Shown piece after piece: positions 6,852-13,999 of a stretch of DNA of 14,198 nucleotides. The position numbers and the translations under genes are program-made. This stretch comes from Thermodesulfobacteriota bacterium (GTDB taxonomy: Bacteria > Desulfobacterota > Desulfocorpusculales > Desulfocorpusculum). Positions within the stretch are counted from its first letter, which is position 1. Each line of letters begins with the position of its first letter. Below the pieces are notes generated by a model. That model worked only from the letters and a program-made list of their open reading frames with translations, was not told where the DNA came from and did not search any database. The stretch is from the NCBI GenBank assembly GCA_028275295.1, contig JAPWUY010000007.1:1-14198 (forward strand), in the 5' to 3' direction.

Positions 6852-8113
6852 GGGGATCCCTGGGGGACAAGCCATCCCACAGAACAATTTTCCCGAGAGA
6901 GGTACCTGAGGGCCACCTCCCTTACCTTTTCCCAGCTCACCTCCTCCATGAGGGAAAGGTAATCACCCAGCTTCCACCACCCAGCGCACAGATCCCATTG
7001 GGCTATGATCATGGCCTGGGTCATCAAGGAATCCAGGGAGAGGAGAAGGGATCTTCTCAGGGTCTCCTTGGCCCTCTTCACGTCCTCCTGGATCTGGGAG
7101 TGTTGGAGGCCCTCCACCTCCTGCCAGATGGTATGCTCCACCCGCTCCAGGGGATGGCCTGGAATGACCCTGGCCGCTATCGTGAAGAGCCCAGGGTCAA
7201 AGGACAAGAGGGGGTTCTCGCATCCCACGTCCACTGCCAGGGCCTCCTGTTGAACGAGTCTCCTGTAAAGGCGAGAGCTCTTCCCCCCGGCGAGGACGCA
7301 AGCCAAGACTTCCAGAGCCATTGCGTCCTCGTGGCCCACTTGGGGCACGTGAAAGCCCATGGCAACCATCCCAACCTCTGCCTTCCTCCTGATGACTGTC
7401 CTTCGCTCCCCCCTCTGGGTTGGTTCCCTCACCTCAACTCGAGGGGGGGTCTTTCCTGGAGCCAGGGAACCGAAGCGGGATTCCAGAAGCTCGAACCACT
7501 CGCCAGGTTCCATATCCGCAATCCCAAGAAATAGTAGGTTCGATGGCACATAGTGCTTCCTCAGGTGATCCTCGACGTCCTCCAAGGTCAGGGCCTCGAG
7601 ATCCTCCATCCACCCAATGATGGGCCACCTGTAAGGATGGCTTGTGAAGGCTATGGCCTCGAGCTCCTCGAGTAAGTGGGCCTCGGGTTGAGTCTCTGTT
7701 CTCAGGCGTCTTTCTTCCATGACAACCGACTTCTCTATCTCAAAATCTTGGGGGGTGAGTCTCAAGGCTGTCATCCTCTCCAGCTCCAGGTCCATGGCAA
7801 CGGGGATCTTCTCCTTGGCCATGACCACGTAATAGGCCGTGAAGTCCTTGGTGGTGAATGCATTTGTCTGGCCACCATGGGCCTGGATTATCCGGGAGAA
7901 CTCCTCCGGAGCCATCTTTTCCGTTCCCTTGAACATCATGTGCTCGAGGAGGTGGGACAGGCCGCTTTTTCCCATTGGCTCGTTTCGGGACCCCACCTTG
8001 TACCAGACCTGGAAGGTCGCCAGGGGCGAGCCCCTTCTCCTTCGGAAAAGGGATCTGGAGCCATTGGAGAGCCTGGCCTCCTGGATCGAGGAGAGAAAGG
8101 GGGAGAGCTCCAC
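6848..8113 (-). CDS. M16 family zinc metallopeptidase (catalytic subunit)
   Basis: 421 residues from the GTG at 8113. The inverted zinc motif is intact: H54-L-L-E57-H58, in the typical context GLSHLLEHMMFKGT, with the third ligand Glu expected at about 133-134 in SVVMEERRL. A second M16 C-terminal domain follows (LAGGKSSRLYRRLVQ). Bacterial M16B enzymes cleave short or unfolded peptides, often as heterodimers with a degenerate partner, which is the next gene here. The frame extends to a TTG at 8131 that overlaps the nitroreductase stop (TTGA), giving 427 residues; the GTG at 8113 is preferred because GGGAGG stands 5 bases before it. No signal peptide is visible with either start. It is the middle gene of the nitroreductase-M16-M16 operon. 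Its TGA overlaps the ATG of the partner gene. Confidence 0.9.
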   Translation of the reverse strand: MELSPFLSSIQEARLSNGSRSLFRRRRGSPLATFQVWYKVGSRNEPMGKSGLSHLLEHMMFKGTEKMAPEEFSRIIQAHGGQTNAFTTKDFTAYYVVMAKEKIPVAMDLELERMTALRLTPQDFEIEKSVVMEERRLRTETQPEAHLLEELEAIAFTSHPYRWPIIGWMEDLEALTLEDVEDHLRKHYVPSNLLFLGIADMEPGEWFELLESRFGSLAPGKTPPRVEVREPTQRGERRTVIRRKAEVGMVAMGFHVPQVGHEDAMALEVLACVLAGGKSSRLYRRLVQQEALAVDVGCENPLLSFDPGLFTIAARVIPGHPLERVEHTIWQEVEGLQHSQIQEDVKRAKETLRRSLLLSLDSLMTQAMIIAQWDLCAGWWKLGDYLSLMEEVSWEKVREVALRYLSRENCSVGWLVPQGSP

Positions 8114-8127
8114 ACCCGCCTCCCGTC

Positions 8128-8667
8128 TCAAAATCTCTCTTTGTGGACGAACTCCGCGATCTCCCTCCTTTTGGGAGCAGCCGAGGGCTCAGAGGGATAC
8201 CCTATGGGGATCATCGCCACCACCTCGTAACCATCCGGGACCTCCAGAAGCTGCTTCACCTTGTCATGATCGAAAAGCCCCACTATAACCGTTCCCAATC
8301 CCAAGCTGTGAGCCATGAGGCAGAGGTTCTGGGCGGCAAGCCCTAGGTCGAACATGAACCAGTCTCCGAACTTGGTCGTCACCTGTCCTTTGTAATATCC
8401 GGAGCTCTTGAGCTTGGCACAAAGGACGAGCACCACGGGCGCTTCGACCATGGCCTTGGAGGCCGGATTTCCCTTGCCAAGGGTCTCCTGCAAAGCGACC
8501 TTCCTCTGGGGATCTCTCACTACTATGAGCTCCCAGCACTGGGTGTTGGCCCAGGACGGCGCCCACTGAACAGCCCTGAAAACCTTCTCCAAGACCTCAT
8601 CGGGAATCTCCCTTGCCTGGAACCTCCTTATGCTCCGCCTGCTCATCATCAATTCCAGTAAGTCCAT
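8128..8667 (-). CDS. Nitroreductase family FMN-dependent oxidoreductase
   Basis: 179 residues, a normal length for the compact members of the family. The N-terminal MSRRSIRRF motif (about 8-16) is the FMN-phosphate-binding signature, APSWANTQCWELIVV (about 36-50) is the second conserved block, and the C-terminal part has GLAAQNLCLMAHSLGLGT followed by IPIGYPSE, both typical. These enzymes use NAD(P)H and FMN to reduce nitroaromatics, quinones or unknown physiological acceptors; the substrate is not predictable here. The start at 8667 has AAAGGAGG 5 bases upstream, which is far better than the ATG at 8706. First gene of a minus-strand operon with the two M16 genes. A promoter-like element with a dyad lies immediately upstream. 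Confidence 0.92.
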   Translation of the reverse strand: MDLLELMMSRRSIRRFQAREIPDEVLEKVFRAVQWAPSWANTQCWELIVVRDPQRKVALQETLGKGNPASKAMVEAPVVLVLCAKLKSSGYYKGQVTTKFGDWFMFDLGLAAQNLCLMAHSLGLGTVIVGLFDHDKVKQLLEVPDGYEVVAMIPIGYPSEPSAAPKRREIAEFVHKERF

Positions 8668-8704
8668 GGAGACCTCCTTTCCCAAGATGTATAATTTGGA
8701 AGTC

Positions 8705-8734
8705 ATTCTGAGGGCAACCCTTGCCCTCTGTCAA
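8705..8734 (-). promoter_or_regulatory. Putative promoter of the nitroreductase-M16 operon
   Basis: On the minus strand TTGACA (8734-8729) is separated by 18 bases from CAGAAT (8710-8705). The first box is a perfect sigma-70 -35 match and the second matches TATAAT at 4 of 6 positions. A start site near 8698 would leave a leader of about 30 bases ending in a strong AAAGGAGG. No experimental support; box matching alone gives false positives. Confidence 0.45.
8710..8728. promoter_or_regulatory. Perfect inverted repeat (8+3+8) within promoter spacer, possible operator
   Basis: GAGGGCAA, a CCC centre and TTGCCCTC form an exact 19-base dyad. It covers the whole spacer between the -35 and -10 boxes proposed for the nitroreductase operon and touches the first base of the -10. 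A dyad in that position is where MerR-type activators bind, and it would also suit a repressor. It lies between two divergent genes (nitroreductase and maf), so it could affect either. Confidence 0.5.
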
Positions 8735-8780
8735 CGGCCTCGGGGCAGGGCCGAAAATCCATGCGAGAAGGAATCGAGGG

Positions 8781-9356
8781 GTGGATCCCATAATCTTGGC
8801 CTCCTCATCGGAGAGAAGAAGAGAGCTTCTCGCCCTCGTGGGAATACCCCATGAGGTGGTCCCTAGCCGGATCAGGGAGGGAGAAGTGGAGGCATGGAGG
8901 GAAGAGGAGCTCGCGGTGAAGCTCGCCCTTTTCAAGGCGAGGGATGTGGCCGTGAGATATCCGGACAGGTGGGTTCTGGGGGCGGATACAGAGGTCTGGC
9001 TCGAGGGAAGGCCCCTCGGCAAACCCCGCGATCCCCTGGAAGCCATGGGCATGCTCGAGATGCTGCAGGGCCGAGTTCACGAGGTGGTGACGGGAGTGAG
9101 CTTGGTGAGATTGTCCAAGGATGTCGAGAAGACCATATTTGTGAGGACAAGGGTGGAGATGAGGAGCCTTTCCCGCAGGGAGATGGAGTGGTATGTGTCG
9201 ACGGGCGAACCCCTGGGGAAGGCAGGAGGATATGCCATACAGGGAAAGGGTTGCGTCTTGATAAAGGCCATCGAGGGCTCCTACACCAATGTCGTCGGGT
9301 TACCCATGGCAGAGGTGGTGGAACTCCTCCGAGAGGCTGGAGCCTGGAGCATATGA
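8781..9356 (+). CDS. maf: Maf family nucleoside triphosphate pyrophosphatase (dTTP/UTP type)
   Basis: 191 residues from the GTG at 8781, the standard Maf length. The N-terminus LASSSERRRELL corresponds to the SxSPRR nucleotide-binding motif with Pro replaced by Glu. GADTEV (catalytic Asp69), LGKPRDP, LQGRVHEVVTGV and the GKAGGYAIQGKG segment follow, then a closing IEGSYTNVVGLP. The Gln in the YxIQG motif is typical of the dTTP/UTP-hydrolysing subgroup (YhdE) rather than the 7-methyl-GTP subgroup (YceF). Maf proteins hydrolyse non-canonical or excess nucleotides to monophosphates and can influence septation. The frame extends to a TTG at 8721, but that would start inside the dyad; the GTG has AAGGA 8 bases upstream and places the start right before the first beta strand, as in homologues. 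yggS follows after 50 bases. Confidence 0.9.
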   Translation: MDPIILASSSERRRELLALVGIPHEVVPSRIREGEVEAWREEELAVKLALFKARDVAVRYPDRWVLGADTEVWLEGRPLGKPRDPLEAMGMLEMLQGRVHEVVTGVSLVRLSKDVEKTIFVRTRVEMRSLSRREMEWYVSTGEPLGKAGGYAIQGKGCVLIKAIEGSYTNVVGLPMAEVVELLREAGAWSI

Positions 9357-9406
9357 GATGTGTTGGCGCTGCTGCCCAATGGCGTGAGCTTGGATGAAGG
9401 AGCGGA

Positions 9407-10108
9407 GTGGCCATGATAAGGGAAAACCTCGAGAGAGTTAGGGAGAGGATAGAGGCGGCCTGCCAGAGGTGCGGCAGGGATCCCTCCCAGGTGAAGCTTG
9501 TGGCCGTGACCAAGACCGTGGATGTGGAGAGGATAAGGGAGGCCATTCTCTCTGGACAGAAGTGCTTCGGAGAGAATTACGTGCAGGAGGCCCTGCCCAA
9601 GATAAATGCCCTGGGTCCTGGGCTAGAATGGCACTTCATCGGCCACTTGCAGACCAATAAAGTCAAACATGCAGTGGGCGCCTTTCACATGATCCAAACC
9701 CTGGACAGGATCCCCCTCGCAAGGGAGCTCGAGAAAAGATGCCAGGGAAGGGAGCCCATGCCGGTTCTCATCCAGGTCAATGTGGCAAAGGAGCCGACCA
9801 AGTTCGGCATCCCCAAAGAGCAATTGAGGGGCTTCCTGGAAGAACTTGTGGAGATACGAGGCATAGTCATCAAGGGACTCATGACCATTCCGCCCCTTTG
9901 CGAGGACCCGGAGGATGCAAGGCCCTATTTTTCCGCCTTGAGGGAGCTGAGAGACCAAATGGCGCCTTTTCTCTCGCCACCTCACTCCCTGGACGAGCTC
10001 TCCATGGGAATGACCTCTGACATGGAAGTGGCAATAGAGGAAGGGGCCACGATGGTCAGAGTAGGCACGGCCATATTCGGCCCTAGACCTTCCCACAAGC
10101 CCCAATGA
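9407..10108 (+). CDS. yggS: YggS family pyridoxal phosphate homeostasis protein (PLPBP)
   Basis: 233 residues forming a single TIM-barrel alanine-racemase-like domain. Lys36 in LVAVTKTV is the PLP Schiff-base lysine. FGENYVQEA (about 54-62), WHFIGHLQTNK and the C-terminal LSMGMTSDMEVAIEEG with RVGTAIFG are all family hallmarks and bind PLP phosphate. The protein has no known catalytic activity; it keeps free PLP and amino/keto acid pools balanced in the cytoplasm. The GTG at 9407 has AAGGAG 4 bases upstream, and an ATG at 9413 sits 10 bases from the same site; either is possible and the difference is two residues. Downstream of maf in the same direction, probably co-transcribed, and convergent with proC. 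Confidence 0.95.
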   Translation: MAMIRENLERVRERIEAACQRCGRDPSQVKLVAVTKTVDVERIREAILSGQKCFGENYVQEALPKINALGPGLEWHFIGHLQTNKVKHAVGAFHMIQTLDRIPLARELEKRCQGREPMPVLIQVNVAKEPTKFGIPKEQLRGFLEELVEIRGIVIKGLMTIPPLCEDPEDARPYFSALRELRDQMAPFLSPPHSLDELSMGMTSDMEVAIEEGATMVRVGTAIFGPRPSHKPQ

Positions 10109-10114
10109 TGGGGC
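10099..10114 (+). terminator. Short GC-rich stem-loop across the yggS stop codon
   Basis: GCCCCA, a 4-base ATGA loop and TGGGGC give a perfect 6-bp stem that includes the yggS stop codon. There is no T-tract after it, so it is not a canonical intrinsic terminator. It may protect the transcript end or assist factor-dependent termination. The remaining bases to the proC stop (10115-10252) hold only weak G-run/C-run pairings such as 10177-10180 with 10186-10189 and no open frame I would support. Confidence 0.25.
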
Positions 10115-10252
10115 AAGGCCTTGGGACTTTGGGGAGGCGAGATTGAGAGGCGCATGGGGAGTCCCTTGATGTGGATGGGGTTTGTCCCCGAATCTCCCCG
10201 AGAGGGCCTCATATTGTCCCATTGGCCGAAGCAACGGGAGCTAGAAATGGCC

Positions 10253-11074
10253 TCAACGGAGTTCTGAGCTCAGCTCCCTTCCCCTGCGGGTTGCCTCCTC
10301 GATGGCCTGGAGCACCAAGCCCCTGAACCCTCCCTTTTCCAAGGCGAAAAGACCAGCGAGGGTAGTTCCCCCTGGAGAGCACACCCTCTCCTTGAGGACA
10401 GCTGGATGTTCCTGGGACTCCTTGAGCATGCGAGCAGCCCCCATGAGGGTGCTCTTCACCAATATCCTCGCCACATTCCACGGCAATCCCATTCTAGCTG
10501 CCCCCTCCATCAGGGCCTCGGCGAAGAGAAACACATAGGCTGGTCCGCTTCCACTCACAGCGGTGACAGCATCCATGTGTTTCTCCTCCACTTCCACCAC
10601 CTCTCCAACGGCCCCAAAGACCCTCGAGGCCCTCTCCATGTCTTGGGCAGTTGCTTTGGTCCCCTTTGCCAGGGCGGTGCATCCGGAGGCCAAAAGGCAG
10701 GCTGCATTGGGCATAGCCCTAACGACCCTCACCCCCTGGGGGAGCCTCGCCTCGAGAAATCCTGTGGGGACCCCCGCTGCTATGCTGACGAGGAGGTGAT
10801 GGGGCCCCATGGCAGGGGCTAGATCTTCCAGGGCAGAGGCGACCTCTCCGGGTTTTACAGCGAGTACGAGGAAGGACGCCATTGCCGGAAGCTCCCTCGT
10901 TGGAGACACCTTGAATGGACCCACATCTCGCTCCAGGGCCTCGAGGGCCTCCTCTTTGAGATCGGAGACCGCGATCTTCCCAGGATCCATCCTCCCTCGG
11001 CTCACAAGACCTCTGATGAGGGCTGATCCCATTGCTCCTGCACCCACAAAACCTATCTCGGCAACACCCTTCAT
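10253..11074 (-). CDS. proC: Pyrroline-5-carboxylate reductase
   Basis: 273 residues, the usual length. The N-terminal Rossmann fold begins IGFVGAGAMGSALI (GAGAMG at 11-16, NADPH binding). Family blocks follow: LAVKPGEV, RAMPNAACLLASGCTAL, the active-site loop AVSGSGPAYVFLFAEAL and the VCSPGGTTLAGL signature near the C-terminus. It catalyses the last step of proline synthesis, reducing 1-pyrroline-5-carboxylate with NAD(P)H in the cytoplasm; the enzyme is usually a decamer built from dimers. The ATG at 11074 is chosen over an in-frame start at 11095 because AGGGGGG lies 4 bases upstream and the protein then begins just before the first strand. It is convergent with yggS and divergent from the GNAT pair. 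Confidence 0.96.
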   Translation of the reverse strand: MKGVAEIGFVGAGAMGSALIRGLVSRGRMDPGKIAVSDLKEEALEALERDVGPFKVSPTRELPAMASFLVLAVKPGEVASALEDLAPAMGPHHLLVSIAAGVPTGFLEARLPQGVRVVRAMPNAACLLASGCTALAKGTKATAQDMERASRVFGAVGEVVEVEEKHMDAVTAVSGSGPAYVFLFAEALMEGAARMGLPWNVARILVKSTLMGAARMLKESQEHPAVLKERVCSPGGTTLAGLFALEKGGFRGLVLQAIEEATRRGRELSSELR

Positions 11075-11181
11075 GATCCCCCCTTGAAGGCACATCGATT
11101 CCAGGCCCCAATCTCCCTCAAGCTAGCATGATAGCCTTCCTCCTCGTGCTCTGCAAATCCATCCGCGCCTTGGCCGCTCTA

Positions 11182-11199
11182 GCCCCTGTGGGAAGGGGC
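11182..11199. other. Stem-loop in the 186-base gap between proC and the GNAT cluster
   Basis: GCCCCT, a 6-base loop and AGGGGC form a perfect 6-bp stem. The gap (11075-11260) separates two divergent genes, so it should hold both promoters, but I find no convincing -35/-10 pair. The stem could be an operator or chance in GC-rich DNA. Confidence 0.25.
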
Positions 11200-11260
11200 G
11201 TGGGATCTGCTATCATCTCCAGGGGACCATCCTTTTTGGCAAAGGAAGGGTTGAGCCGAA

Positions 11261-12112
11261 ATGCTCACCGGATGCCAGATTTCAGAGATCTCTTCCCTCG
11301 CGTGGGTTCCAGAGCACTTGGTGGAGTATGTAGTGGCTGTCACGGGAAAGGAGCCTCACCTCATCGGGGAGTACTTGTGTTACTCTGGTCCTTCAGAGGT
11401 TGTGGTCGTGGGATATCCCATCAGGGGCCACTTCCAAAGGGAGAGCCTGGGAAGCTGCATCCAGAAGGTGAGAGAGGCCTTCCCCAGAAGGAGGATAGTC
11501 CTCCTGGCCCCTGAACTTCCTCCCGTAAAGGGTCTCAGACCCAGGGGGAGGGAGGATTTTTACTTCAAACTCGAGCTTCGAGATCTCAGGCCCAAGGCCA
11601 AGGTTCGAAACATGTTGAAGAGGGCATCGAGAGAGATTGAGGTGCTACTTACGAGGGAGATCTCTCGAGAGCACATGAGGCTACTGGAAGAATTCCTCGA
11701 TTCCAAGGCCCTTGGTCCCCAAGCCGAGGAAGTGATCAGGGGAATACCCAAGTATGTCTCTCAGGTGGACTCTTCCATACTCCTCAGTGCATGGAGCCGG
11801 GAGAGGAAGCTTGTGGCCTTCACCGTTGGCCATCTCGCAGGGGGACCTTGGGGTTTCTACATGTTCAACATAACAAGCCCCTCCATCAGGGTGCCGGGGG
11901 CGTGTGATCTTCTCCTTTACAGGCTCATCTCAGAGGCAAGGGAGAGGGGCAAGAGGTTCCTCAATCTCGGTCTGGGAATAAGCAAGGGAGTGAGCTTCTT
12001 CAAGGAGAAATGGGGGGCATGGCCCTTTGTGCCTTACAAGGAGGCGGAGTACGAGGAGGGGGGTATCGTGAGAGGGATCCATGCCGCATTGAGGTCTTTG
12101 AGGCCATCTTGA
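11261..12112 (+). CDS. GNAT/FemAB-like acyltransferase-fold protein, tandem copy 1
   Basis: 283 residues. I do not recognise a named family with certainty. The C-terminal half reads like a GNAT or FemAB-type fold: SSILLSAWSRERKLVAF (central strands), a DLLLYRLISEARERGKRFLNLG helix-strand, and the closing GISKGVSFFKEKWGAWPFVPY, the FKxKWG block typical of FemAB/acetyltransferase-6-like proteins. The N-terminal half is unassigned and begins close to AWVPEH (14-19) and VVVVGYP. The start is firm: ATG at 11261, with a TGA in frame three codons upstream and AAGGAAGGG 10 bases before it. It is clearly paralogous to the next gene, sharing AWVPEH, GYP, LLSAW and the FKEKWG block at equivalent positions. 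No signal peptide or membrane segment is visible. Catalytic activity is inferred from fold resemblance only. Confidence 0.75.
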   Translation: MLTGCQISEISSLAWVPEHLVEYVVAVTGKEPHLIGEYLCYSGPSEVVVVGYPIRGHFQRESLGSCIQKVREAFPRRRIVLLAPELPPVKGLRPRGREDFYFKLELRDLRPKAKVRNMLKRASREIEVLLTREISREHMRLLEEFLDSKALGPQAEEVIRGIPKYVSQVDSSILLSAWSRERKLVAFTVGHLAGGPWGFYMFNITSPSIRVPGACDLLLYRLISEARERGKRFLNLGLGISKGVSFFKEKWGAWPFVPYKEAEYEEGGIVRGIHAALRSLRPS

Positions 12113-12137
12113 TGCCATATCCGGAAAAAGGGGGTCA

Positions 12138-13112
12138 GTGGCCGAAGAGACTCGGATTCTCGGCTTTGGGAGGGATATCCTGGAGCCCATTGGGCCTCGA
12201 GCCCCCAGAGGCCGGATCTTCTGGAAGGTGATCCGGGCCAAAAGCGAGATGCTGACTCAAGGTGAAAGGACCTGGATAAAGGAGCGAGCCTGGGTTCCCG
12301 AGCATGTGGTTCCCCTGATGGAGACCATCTCGGGGGGAGAAGCTCACCTGAGAGGGGGATTTCTCCTGTTCCATGGGCCGGGATGGGTCATCTTCGTGGG
12401 ATATCCTCTGGCCCCAGCCCAGGAAAGGGGAGATCTCTGCCAGATGATCCTGGATGTGGAGTCGAGCTTCAGGCCTTATAGGATGTGGTTTGTGGGAGAG
12501 GAGATCCCCTCCATCCTGGAGAAGAGATGTTCCGAGAGGGGCTCTGACCGTCACTTTCGTCTGGACCTAGAGGGAATTGGCCAGAGCTGGGAGCCCGCAG
12601 GTAGACTGGGAAGGAGCATCTCCAAGGTGAGAGAAAACTTGAGGGTGGAAGTTGGGGGAGGTTTCGCACCGGCCCACAGGGAGCTCATGGCGGACTTTTT
12701 CGGAAGGGCCCATCTCCCACCCAGGGTGAAGAGGCTCTATGAGGAGGTGGAGGACTATCTCTCCTCTTCCACAACGGGGATCCTCCTTAGCGCCTGGCAC
12801 GACAAAATGGGGCTCGCCTCTTTCTCGGTCCTCGAGACGTGGCCGGAGAGGTTCTCAGTTTATCTCCTGGGATGCACATCGAGGGAGAGGTGGGCCTCTC
12901 ACTCTTCGGACCTTCTCATGGCCGAGATGATTCGCCTTTCGGCCAAGATGGGAAAGGAGTTCATGCATCTTGGGCTCGGTGTAAACCAGGGAATAAGGAG
13001 ATTCAAGGAGAAATGGGGAGGATACCCTTGGATCCCATATGAAGAGTGCGGCTGGAGGAGAAGGGGCTCGGCAATGGAGAGATTGGGATGGGCATTGTGG
13101 GGAAAATTCTGA
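12138..13112 (+). CDS. GNAT/FemAB-like acyltransferase-fold protein, tandem copy 2
   Basis: 324 residues from the GTG at 12138, or 287 from the ATG at 12249. The GTG has a mediocre AAGGGGG 3 bases upstream. The ATG lacks a good ribosome site, but from it the protein starts MLT and reaches AWVPEH at residue 14, exactly as copy 1 does, so homology favours 12249. The C-terminal half carries ILLSAW, SDLLMAEMIRLSAKMGKEFMHLG-type helix-strand residues and GVNQGIRRFKEKWGGYPWIPY, the same FemAB/GNAT-like block as in copy 1. Similarity between the copies is moderate and scattered, so the duplication is old or the copies have specialised. It lies 25 bases after copy 1 and overlaps the TraB-family gene downstream by 25 bases, which makes a three-gene transcription unit very likely. 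The function is unknown. Confidence 0.75.
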   Translation: MAEETRILGFGRDILEPIGPRAPRGRIFWKVIRAKSEMLTQGERTWIKERAWVPEHVVPLMETISGGEAHLRGGFLLFHGPGWVIFVGYPLAPAQERGDLCQMILDVESSFRPYRMWFVGEEIPSILEKRCSERGSDRHFRLDLEGIGQSWEPAGRLGRSISKVRENLRVEVGGGFAPAHRELMADFFGRAHLPPRVKRLYEEVEDYLSSSTTGILLSAWHDKMGLASFSVLETWPERFSVYLLGCTSRERWASHSSDLLMAEMIRLSAKMGKEFMHLGLGVNQGIRRFKEKWGGYPWIPYEECGWRRRGSAMERLGWALWGKF

Positions 13113-13945
13113 GGGTGAGGGATCTCTTGACAGAGGAGAGGCCACTGAGAATGGTCTGGCGAGTGCAGAGAGGGGGGGCTGTATCGCATCTTGTGGGAAC
13201 AGTTCACTTCTTCCCCTACAAGTTCAGGAGAGCCCTCAAGAGGCTCATGGAGAGTTCCCGGGTCGTCTTGGTCGAAGGGCCCCTGGATATTGGGGATTTG
13301 AGGGAGGTGGCCAGAAGGGGCCAGGAACCCGCTAAGGGAGAACTTGCGGGCTTGCTCCAAGCCCACGATGTGGAGAGGCTCAGGGCTGCTGTCAAGTCCC
13401 CAGGATGGGCCAGAAAGGAGGTCCTATGGCTCCTCCCCTCGGGGAGCTCCAAGCAGGATGTGGTGGAATACGCAATAGAGAGGATGAGGCCGTGGATGGC
13501 CTTCTTCACCCTCTGGGTATCTCACCTGGAGGGGAAGGGTTGGATCTACCAGATGGACAAGGATGGCTACGATCTGGCCAAGAAGATGGGACTGGAGCTC
13601 GTGTGCCTGGAGAGCCTGGAGGAACAGATCCAGACCTTGGAGAGCATACCCCTGGAGCGGATAAGGGACTTTCTCAAGGCCGCTGACAGATGGTCCAAAT
13701 ACAGCGATCATTATGCCAGGCTCTACCTTCAGGGGAGATTGGAAGAGCTCTTGGAACTTTCGGCTTCCTTCCCCAGCCGCTGCGAACAGGTGATAGACAG
13801 GAGGGACAGGGTGCTATACCATCGAATGGGGAAGTACTTGGCAGAGGGGGGAGCTCTGGCCATGGTGGGAACGCCCCATACGAGGGCCATCCTCAAGTGG
13901 CTTGAAGAGGACGGATTTTCCCTGAAGCAAATCGAGGTCTCTTAA
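13088..13945 (+). CDS. TraB/GumN family protein (TIKI/PrgY-like putative metalloprotease)
   Basis: 285 residues. The N-terminal SHLVGTVHFFP contains the GTVH motif (37-40) and is followed by a conserved Glu in VVLVEGP. The middle has ESLEEQIQTLESIP, and the C-terminal region has RRDRVLYHRM followed by AMVGTPH (GTPH 261-264). The paired Gx2H motifs plus Glu/Arg residues define the TraB/PrgY/GumN superfamily, related to the TIKI metalloproteases and erythromycin esterase-like folds; the physiological role is mostly unknown. No signal peptide is visible, unlike many GumN proteins, so a cytoplasmic site is likely. The start is the ATG at 13088 with GGAGA about 7 bases upstream, overlapping the preceding GNAT-like gene by 25 bases; an upstream GTG at 13046 is possible but less likely. 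The overlap implies translational coupling with the GNAT pair. Confidence 0.87.
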   Translation: MGIVGKILRVRDLLTEERPLRMVWRVQRGGAVSHLVGTVHFFPYKFRRALKRLMESSRVVLVEGPLDIGDLREVARRGQEPAKGELAGLLQAHDVERLRAAVKSPGWARKEVLWLLPSGSSKQDVVEYAIERMRPWMAFFTLWVSHLEGKGWIYQMDKDGYDLAKKMGLELVCLESLEEQIQTLESIPLERIRDFLKAADRWSKYSDHYARLYLQGRLEELLELSASFPSRCEQVIDRRDRVLYHRMGKYLAEGGALAMVGTPHTRAILKWLEEDGFSLKQIEVS

Positions 13946-13953
13946 CCTGAGGG

Positions 13954-13974
13954 CCTTGGGCCACTGACCCAAGG
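13954..13974 (+). terminator. Stem-loop after the TraB/GumN gene
   Basis: CCTTGGG, a 7-base loop and CCCAAGG make a perfect 7-bp stem starting 9 bases after the TAA. No T-tract follows (ATCGGGG), so it is at best an atypical terminator or an RNA-stabilising hairpin at the end of the three-gene cluster. Confidence 0.35.
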
Positions 13975-13999
13975 ATCGGGGTGTGTAAAAGGGAAAAAG

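Noticed and set aside
6851..6887. TTG start for the second M16 gene giving 12 extra residues
   Set aside because: No Shine-Dalgarno sequence is in place and it would need a 40-base overlap, whereas the ATG at 6851 overlaps the upstream stop in a standard ATGA.
11118..11216. Minus-strand 32-codon frame upstream of proC
   Set aside because: It has GGAG directly abutting the ATG rather than a spaced ribosome site, no recognisable similarity, and the frame continues open into the antisense of the GNAT gene, as expected by chance at this GC content.
11998..13016. Shared 17-base identity (TTCAAGGAGAAATGGGG) in both GNAT-like genes as a possible DNA repeat or recombination site
   Set aside because: It encodes the conserved FKEKWG block in the same frame in both paralogues, so protein homology explains it.
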